Shown: positions 32,344 to 36,011 of the stretch, piece after piece | How positions within the stretch are numbered: the stretch's first letter is position 1 | Layout: every line of letters starts with the position of its first letter | Position numbers and translations under genes: made by a program | The notes under the pieces: generated by a model | Databases searched by the model: none | What the model saw: the letters and a program-made list of their open reading frames with translations, nothing else | What the model was told of the DNA's origin: nothing | From: a virus | IMG/VR virus record: IMGVR_UViG_3300042549_006415 | Coordinates: 1 to 36,011 of that record | Strand: one strand, 5' to 3' | DNA: 36,011 nucleotides

Positions 32344-32637
32344 ATGAAACGATTTAAAGAATTTCTAGAAGAATCTGCTGCATGGCAACGCAAAGAAGGC
32401 AAGAATCCCGAAGGTGGATTGAATGCCAAAGGTGTTGCATCATATCGTAAAGAGAATCCTGGTTCTAAATTACAAACAGCAGTTACCACCAAACCATCTA
32501 AACTCAAGCCTGGATCAAAAGCAGCAAAAAGAAGAAAATCTTTTTGTGCAAGAATGGGTGGAATGCCCGGACCAATGAAAGATGAAAAGGGTAGACCAAC
32601 TAGAAAAGCACTATCTTTAAGAAAATGGAATTGCTAA
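32344..32637 (+). CDS. DUF6321-like phage protein with capsid-targeting-like leader
   Basis: 97 residues. The N-terminus MKRFKEFLEESAA closely resembles the T4 capsid-targeting leader MKTYQEFIAE, with a cut expected after L-E-E. The rest (AWQRKEGKNPEGGLNAKGVA, NPGSKLQTAVTT, AAKRRKSFCARMGGM, GRPTRKALSLRKWNC) is a very conserved small basic domain found in many myophages that I believe is catalogued as DUF6321. The basic, single-domain product fits a DNA-associated protein inside the head. The stop overlaps the next start (TAATG). Confidence 0.7.
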   Translation: MKRFKEFLEESAAWQRKEGKNPEGGLNAKGVASYRKENPGSKLQTAVTTKPSKLKPGSKAAKRRKSFCARMGGMPGPMKDEKGRPTRKALSLRKWNC

Positions 32638-33029
32638 TGAAATCCTTTAAACAATATTTACGTGAAGCCAATGATATCGTTCCAGCAAACACAAGTGTGA
32701 AACAAGAAGTGCACCCAGTTGCTACTATGCTTGGCTCATTAAAGAAATTTATCACAGGTCAAACAGGTGATATTCATCCGCATGATCAAAATATGGTAGC
32801 GCACATAGACACATTACTTAAACCTGAAAATAAAGAACATTTTGATTCTTTTATTGAAAAGGCAACAGTACTTGATGGACTAATGGGAGTTAGCCCTCAA
32901 GAGATATTTGATCAATTAAACATGAGTACTCTACACGCACACAATGTAGATGCTCCAAGAGAAATGAGAGATTCTCTTAGAGCACGACATGATGAGTTGA
33001 GAGATATGTTTGATGCTCAACAATCTTAA
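32637..33029 (+). CDS. Hypothetical protein with capsid-targeting-like leader
   Basis: 130 residues from ATG 32637, which overlaps the previous stop (TAATG); an in-frame ATG at 32625 is less likely because it would overlap the preceding gene by 13 nt. MKSFKQYLREAND has the K-x-F-x-x-x-L-x-E form of a prohead-targeting leader. The body is a helical His-rich domain (HPVATMLGSLKKFITGQTGD, then HPHDQNMVAHIDTL, STLHAHNVD) with no recognised family. Late operon context suggests an internal head protein. It ends at a TTAA shared with the convergent gene. Confidence 0.6.
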   Translation: MKSFKQYLREANDIVPANTSVKQEVHPVATMLGSLKKFITGQTGDIHPHDQNMVAHIDTLLKPENKEHFDSFIEKATVLDGLMGVSPQEIFDQLNMSTLHAHNVDAPREMRDSLRARHDELRDMFDAQQS

Positions 33030-33283
33030 TTGGTTGCTTGAACCCAATCTTGATGTACTAAATGGTTTCCACCATAGCCACCCTTGAGTAATGATACATC
33101 CCAAAGAATCTCATCACCAACCTTGATGTCTTCGGTTAACTTATCACCGATAGCAAGCACAGTACTCCAAATGAACTTAGACTTAGAACGCTCTTGGTAG
33201 ATGATACCAAACTCGTTGGTCTTTTCTCCACCAAAAGTAGTCTTGACCCAAATGTATTTGCCAATAGGTTTAAACTTTGCCAT
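33026..33283 (-). CDS. GroES-like co-chaperonin (gp31-like)
   Basis: 85 residues. AKFKPIGKYIWVKTTFG matches the start of GroES (K-P-L-G-D-R-V-L-V-K), GGEKTNEFGIIYQ lies where the GroES mobile loop E-E-K-T-x-G-G-I-I-L-P binds GroEL, and KSKFIWSTVLAIGD with VGDEILWD follow the GroES strand pattern. T4 gp31 and its relatives replace GroES so that host GroEL can fold the major capsid protein. The gene starts at 33283 with AAGGA upstream; a longer frame starts inside tRNA-Gln and is not used. Sequence similarity is by eye only, so a different beta-barrel is possible. Confidence 0.6.
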   Translation of the reverse strand: MAKFKPIGKYIWVKTTFGGEKTNEFGIIYQERSKSKFIWSTVLAIGDKLTEDIKVGDEILWDVSLLKGGYGGNHLVHQDWVQATN

Positions 33284-33301
33284 ATATATTTCCTTAACTA
33301 A

Positions 33302-33374
33302 CTGAGGGTGAGAGAGTCGAACTCCCGACATTGGGAACCAAAGTCCCACGTTCTACCAACTGAACTAACCCTCA
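33302..33374 (-). tRNA. tRNA-Gln (anticodon TTG)
   Basis: Reverse-strand cloverleaf: acceptor TGAGGGT pairs with ACCCTCA, the D arm is GTTC/GAAC, the anticodon stem TGGGA/TCCCA encloses CTTTGGT (anticodon TTG, reads CAA), and the T arm is GGGAG/CTCTC with loop TTCGACT. Discriminator G, no encoded CCA. Its first three bases, TGA, are also the stop codon of the upstream CDS. Confidence 0.9.
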
Positions 33375-33815
33375 AAATCTGAACGGTTCTTCCTTCATAG
33401 TTATAGCCTTCATACGAACACGTTCTTCTTCGCACAGAGTAATAACTTGGCTTCCTGCAGAACATTGTGTTCCAGGTTTTCCTGTTACCTGGCATACACT
33501 ATATGATCTCTTTTCATATTCATTGATTATATCAGTAGCCTTGCCCCACAGAGCAGTATCTTCAGTGAGAAAACTACAATAGAATCGAAGACCACCAAAC
33601 TTTTCTTTAATCTGATCAATAGTAATACCAATCATAAAGTTTTCTTCATTTGGTGGATAATTGGCATATGACTCAACAAGTAATGGAGTCAGTTTAGAAC
33701 ACAGTTCATCAACAAGATCTACCCACCCATCAGGTAGATCAGACCACATTGCTTCTGACATATTCGCAAATATGAGTGGATGCTTCTCTGCAAGTTTTTT
33801 AATATTATTACTCAT
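33372..33815 (-). CDS. Conserved phage protein with KEKFGGLRFY motif
   Basis: 147 residues. DGWVDLVDELCSKL, then IDQIKEKFGGLRFYCSF and ATDIINEYEKRSYSVCQVTG followed by a second Cys (ITLCEEER) match a family common in phages and some bacteria, with a GW-x-x-L-I/V-D-E-L-C start, the K-E-K-F-G-G-L-R-F-Y core and paired Cys. Function is not known to me. The ATG overlaps the previous gene's stop (ATGAGTAA). The UGA stop is supplied by the 5' end of tRNA-Gln, so tRNA processing would cut the mRNA at or before its stop. Confidence 0.7.
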   Translation of the reverse strand: MSNNIKKLAEKHPLIFANMSEAMWSDLPDGWVDLVDELCSKLTPLLVESYANYPPNEENFMIGITIDQIKEKFGGLRFYCSFLTEDTALWGKATDIINEYEKRSYSVCQVTGKPGTQCSAGSQVITLCEEERVRMKAITMKEEPFRF

Positions 33816-33996
33816 CTTTACCCTTTCCCCATCCTGTTCCGTGTTTGTATGCGTTGATGATATCGTCTGTATATTTACCTGATGCTTTTAATACTCGAAT
33901 TTCTTCAGCAGCATCACGACAGATATCATAAACCTCTTGGTTTACTGTGCGCCATTTGTCAGCCATATTTCGCAATCTTGTTTCTATATCATTCAT
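33808..33996 (-). CDS. Small helical hypothetical protein, 62 aa
   Basis: MNDIETRLRNMADKWRTVNQ, then EVYDICRDAAEEIRVLKASG and a Gly/Lys tail. The D-x-x-R-E/D-A-A/S-E-x-I-x-x-L core also occurs in the 88-residue protein encoded at 34435. The start at 33996 lies 2 nt after the 3' end of tRNA-Glu; longer frames start inside the tRNA and are not used. Unknown function. Confidence 0.6.
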   Translation of the reverse strand: MNDIETRLRNMADKWRTVNQEVYDICRDAAEEIRVLKASGKYTDDIINAYKHGTGWGKGKDE

Positions 33997-33998
33997 AG

Positions 33999-34073
33999 TG
34001 ATCCTAATGGGATTTGAACCCATGTACTGAGATTGAAAGTCTCAGGTCCTAAACCAGGCTAGACGATAGGACC
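33999..34073 (-). tRNA. tRNA-Glu (anticodon TTC)
   Basis: Reverse-strand cloverleaf: acceptor GGTCCTA pairs with TAGGATC (one G-T), D arm begins GTCTAGCC, anticodon stem TGAGA/TCTCA encloses CTTTCAA (anticodon TTC), T arm ATGGG/CCCAT with loop TTCAAAT. Discriminator A, no encoded CCA. It has its own promoter immediately upstream. Confidence 0.93.
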
Positions 34074-34081
34074 GTAATAGT

Positions 34082-34109
34082 ATTATACATCAAGTTGTAT
34101 GATATTCAA
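34082..34109 (-). promoter_or_regulatory. Sigma70-type promoter TTGAAT-N16-TATAAT for tRNA-Glu
   Basis: TTGAAT (34109-34104), 16-nt spacer, TATAAT (34087-34082) on the minus strand. +1 is predicted 1-2 nt before the mature tRNA 5' end at 34073. It lies inside the end of the HNH gene. Confidence 0.65.
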
Positions 34110-34430
34110 TTTGTTTTTACTACCTTTGCCTATATTTTTTTGTCCTACTGGAAGATTTTGTTTTTCTTCATAGTGAAGAATTTTATGACAATTAGAACAC
34201 AAACAATCACATTTTTGTATTTCTTCTAATACTTTTATCTTAGGATAAGCGGTAATCATTTGACCAACATTACCTATTTTAGTAGCAGGATCTCTGTGAT
34301 GAAACTCCAAAACTCTAAAATCTTTAGTTTTGCATATTATGCAATGGTATTGTTTTTTAACACTTTCATACCACAACCGCCTTGTTTCTCTTCTCAAACG
34401 AGTTACAGTTACACAAGCTTTTTTTTGCAT
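34083..34430 (-). CDS. HNH homing-type endonuclease
   Basis: 115 residues from ATG 34430. RRLWYESVKKQYHCIICKTK gives the first CxxC, LEFHHRDPATK the H-H-R-D/N-P catalytic motif, and CDCLCSNCHKILHYE the second CxxC and final His: a compact zinc-binding HNH of the type common as free-standing homing endonucleases in phages. Basic N-terminus (MQKKACVTVTRLRRETRR). AAGGA lies 8 nt before the start. A longer frame begins at 34481 but would overlap the upstream gene by 47 nt. Such genes often spread on their own and need have no other role. Confidence 0.8.
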   Translation of the reverse strand: MQKKACVTVTRLRRETRRLWYESVKKQYHCIICKTKDFRVLEFHHRDPATKIGNVGQMITAYPKIKVLEEIQKCDCLCSNCHKILHYEEKQNLPVGQKNIGKGSKNKLNIIQLDV

Positions 34431-34434
34431 TTTT

Positions 34435-34701
34435 TTATTCCTTAGAAGCACAATCAATTTCTCTTTGTGCATCCTTGGCATAGAATGTCATCTTCATCTC
34501 ATAGAAATCCCGTTCCTTTGTAAGAAACTGAATTCTCTCTGATGCTTCACGCAACAGATCACGAACTACCTTGTGAGCAAAATCTGAGTGCTCTTCAAGA
34601 CGAGCCACAAGAGTAGATGCGTCATTGATTGGTGCATTATCGTTTGTTGGTGTCATTGTCATTGCAATCTTTTCTCCAAGTGTAGGTGGTTTAATTCTCA
34701 T
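34435..34701 (-). CDS. Small helical hypothetical protein, 88 aa
   Basis: MRIKPPTLGEKIAMTMTPTN (flexible), then ARLEEHSDFAHKVVRDLLRE and ASERIQFLTKERDFYEMKM, a charged coiled helix. AAAGGA 8 nt upstream. It overlaps the upstream gene by 11 nt. Phages often carry several such short coiled-coil proteins in early accessory operons; the role is unknown. Confidence 0.6.
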   Translation of the reverse strand: MRIKPPTLGEKIAMTMTPTNDNAPINDASTLVARLEEHSDFAHKVVRDLLREASERIQFLTKERDFYEMKMTFYAKDAQREIDCASKE

Positions 34702-34927
34702 TGGTATTTTCCTTTCTAAACTTATTCATAAATTCACACTTACAATGTTGAAACTCAACGTCATCGGTATGAATGAGAAGACCATCCCATTCATCACACC
34801 AATGCCATCCATTTTTGAGTTCCTCTGCTGTGAGCATGACGATAAAATCCTCATCGTCAAATGGCTGCATCAGAAAGTCAAATCGTGCTTGAGTCATTCC
34901 GTGTTTTATAAATTCTTCATCAGCCAT
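34691..34927 (-). CDS. Conserved small phage protein, 78 aa
   Basis: ADEEFIKHGMTQARFDFLMQ, then LTAEELKNGWHWCDEWDGLL and HTDDVEFQHCKCEF. The NGWHWC-x-x-WDGLLI followed by a CxC pair is a pattern that recurs in small phage proteins of unknown function, possibly a metal site. Good operon spacing (8-nt overlap with the upstream gene). Confidence 0.65.
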   Translation of the reverse strand: MADEEFIKHGMTQARFDFLMQPFDDEDFIVMLTAEELKNGWHWCDEWDGLLIHTDDVEFQHCKCEFMNKFRKENTNEN

Positions 34928-35339
34928 TGGTCTTTTCTTTCTCTGCTAACTTCAGAAAAATATCGTGGTGTTTGTCAAGAATCTTTTGATAACTATTTTT
35001 TACAGATTCACTGCGTTGATCTAACGCTTTGAAGCAATCCCAGTCATTGTCATGGGCATAATCTTCTGCTTTCATTTGGCAACCTGTTGGTTGTGTTCGT
35101 GTATACATGTCACAAAGATTTAACCTAGCCTCATCACGTTCTTCTCGTAACTTCTTGTTCATCAATCCAACAGGTTCGCAGGCGTTGCAGCAACCCTCAA
35201 AGCCCTCTTTGAGTTCTGTGATTACATTGTTAAGTCTAACAACCTCTTGACGAAGTTGTGTAACCTCTTCCCATAGCAGATCTGACAAAGGCAAAACTTT
35301 ATCACCGTGATCATTGTCGCCTACGAAGTTAATAGCCAT
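34920..35339 (-). CDS. Hypothetical coiled-coil protein with Cys cluster
   Basis: 139 residues from ATG 35339, whose first base is the last base of the upstream stop (TAATG). The sequence has LPLSDLLWEEVTQLRQEVVR leading into a coiled coil, then GCCNACEPVGLMNKKLREER and a helical C-terminus (KILDKHHDIFLKLAEKEK). The Cys residues (GCCNAC) and another Cys at CQMK might bind metal. The nine-residue upstream extension is not needed. Unknown function. Confidence 0.6.
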   Translation of the reverse strand: MAINFVGDNDHGDKVLPLSDLLWEEVTQLRQEVVRLNNVITELKEGFEGCCNACEPVGLMNKKLREERDEARLNLCDMYTRTQPTGCQMKAEDYAHDNDWDCFKALDQRSESVKNSYQKILDKHHDIFLKLAEKEKTNG

Positions 35340-35572
35340 TAGAATTCTGATTCTTCCTCTTGCCACATTTTTTCAACTTGTTGATGAACAATATTAAAAA
35401 GTTCCATTGTCTTGTTTGCACATTCAAGACGAATTTCTCTACCAATTTCTACTTCATCTTTTGTTTTAGGATTATCAATCATATCCATGTCATCATCAAG
35501 AAGACCATCTAATAATTGATGAAGATCACTAAGTTGAGTTTCGTCAAGCGATATAGTATACCTTTTTTCCAT
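35339..35572 (-). CDS. Acidic hypothetical protein, 77 aa
   Basis: MEKRYTISLDETQLSDLHQL, then LDGLLDDDMDMIDNPKTKDE and a helical tail (VHQQVEKMWQEEESEF). Strongly acidic, helical, no known motif. Coupled to the next gene by a one-base overlap. Acidic small phage proteins sometimes mimic DNA, but nothing here proves that. Confidence 0.6.
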   Translation of the reverse strand: MEKRYTISLDETQLSDLHQLLDGLLDDDMDMIDNPKTKDEVEIGREIRLECANKTMELFNIVHQQVEKMWQEEESEF

Positions 35573-35586
35573 TATTTTACTTTTCG

Positions 35587-35700
35587 TTAGAATCCAATTT
35601 TACGGAAGAAGCACAGGCTATTAAAGATAACGCAAAAAACAATTACCTTTGCTATAAAGATTGCGGACTTGATAATGGCGGTTTCTAGTGTAATTTTCAT
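35587..35700 (-). CDS. Small membrane peptide, 37 aa
   Basis: MKITLETAIIKSAIFIAKVI continues into VFCVIFNSLCFFRKIGF: one hydrophobic helix with a basic C-terminal end. It fills the space between the flanking genes, starting 3 nt after the previous stop and ending 14 nt before the next ATG. Single-helix phage peptides can be holin- or inhibitor-like; no evidence for either. Confidence 0.5.
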   Translation of the reverse strand: MKITLETAIIKSAIFIAKVIVFCVIFNSLCFFRKIGF

Positions 35701-35703
35701 AGT

Positions 35704-35886
35704 TTATTTTCCTACAGTGATAGTGATTTTTTGACAAAGTTGCAGACTCATGAGAAACAATGTACTGGCAGCAAACGTGAGCATGGCTAAAATAGCCAAG
35801 TCAAGCAGTACAGAGAATACACCCGGTGGGGGCATTAGTGATAGAGTATAACGCTTATAAGCAGGCTTGGTAGTTTTATTTTTCAT
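35704..35886 (-). CDS. Small membrane protein, 60 aa
   Basis: From ATG 35886: MKNKTTKPAYKRYTLSLMPP, then a hydrophobic helix VFSVLLDLAILAMLTFAAST and LFLMSLQLCQKITITVGK. Positive residues before the helix suggest the N-terminus stays inside. The frame is open to 35952, but another frame carries the C-terminus of an upstream gene that stops one base before this ATG, so 35886 is preferred. Unknown role. Confidence 0.55.
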   Translation of the reverse strand: MKNKTTKPAYKRYTLSLMPPPGVFSVLLDLAILAMLTFAASTLFLMSLQLCQKITITVGK

Positions 35887-35887
35887 T

Positions 35888-36010
35888 TTAGTAGTCAATT
35901 TTATTCCTTCTGATTTTTTGAATTCTTCCATAACGGCGGCGAGCACAGGCAACGATTTTCTTGTACTCTAGAGCAGTACATTCAAAACCAAGATCAAAAC
36001 TATTCTTACC
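35888..36010 (-). CDS. C-terminal end of a basic protein (5' part outside window)
   Basis: The frame is open from the window edge to TAA at 35890-35888, ending ...FECTALEYKKIVACARRRYG and RIQKIRRNKIDY. About 40 residues are visible, basic and helical, and the stop is one base before the next ATG, as expected in this operon. Too little is seen to name it. Confidence 0.5.
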   Translation of the reverse strand, partial: GKNSFDLGFECTALEYKKIVACARRRYGRIQKIRRNKIDY

Positions 36011-36011
36011 C

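Noticed and set aside
33284-33495. Frames starting inside or running through tRNA-Gln
   Set aside because: The tRNA cloverleaf explains the sequence; the real GroES-like start is at 33283 with AAGGA upstream.
33997-34023. Longer start of the 62-residue gene inside tRNA-Glu
   Set aside because: The ATG at 33996, just after the tRNA, is sufficient and avoids coding through the tRNA.
34625-35032. Plus-strand 135-residue hydrophobic frame
   Set aside because: Antisense to three tightly coupled minus-strand genes with recognisable motifs.

Overview
The window looks like a 36 kb piece of a large, AT-rich tailed-phage genome (Caudoviricetes, T4-like myovirus type). I infer this from: dense genes with 1-15 nt overlaps; three tRNA genes; phage-type RuvC, HNH, FmdB-like, MGME1-like exonuclease and GroES-like genes; many copies of a T4-type late promoter box ([T/A/C]TAAATA); and host-like sigma70 promoters (TTGAC[A/T]-N16-TATA[A/C]T) in front of minus-strand genes. 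Shine-Dalgarno sites such as AGGAG and AAGGA point to a proteobacterial or similar host. No terminase, capsid, portal or polymerase gene is present, so the exact relative cannot be named.

Layout. (1) 1-1.8 kb: 3' end of a trypsin-like protease, a RuvC-like resolvase, then FmdB-like zinc-ribbon and HNH genes on the minus strand. (2) 1.8-6.9 kb: four consecutive plus-strand genes for long, disordered, Pro/Thr/Ala-rich proteins with internal repeats. (3) 6.9-13.4 kb: RecB/MGME1-type exonuclease, a NUMOD-only DNA-binding protein, a 794-residue protein ending in an HNH-like domain, and further probable virion or conserved phage proteins. (4) 13.4-17.1 kb: small genes on both strands, with tRNA-Tyr and closely packed divergent promoters. 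(5) 17.1-30.5 kb: two giant late genes (3145 and 1297 codons). They encode secreted-type carbohydrate-active or adhesin-like proteins with repeated ~970-residue modules, one ending in a heparinase II/III-like lyase. (6) 30.5-33.0 kb: small late genes, several with T4-like capsid-targeting signals, including a nucleotidyltransferase. (7) 33.0-36.0 kb: a minus-strand operon of small accessory genes with tRNA-Gln and tRNA-Glu, a GroES-like protein and an HNH nuclease.

How the parts may work together (inference). Plus-strand genes behind TAAATA boxes are late virion genes. Many start with a short Lys/Phe-rich leader ending in L-x-E, the signal that sends T4 internal proteins into the prohead and is cut by the gp21 protease. 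The nucleotidyltransferase could therefore be packaged and injected. The two giant proteins probably form host-surface-recognising or glycan-degrading fibres. Many late boxes sit so close to the ATG that the mRNAs would be leaderless or have leaders of 0-7 nt, and the two clearest sigma70 promoters also put +1 on the ATG. Together with the capsid-signal cohort and the giant glycan-active genes, this is the most unusual feature of the window.
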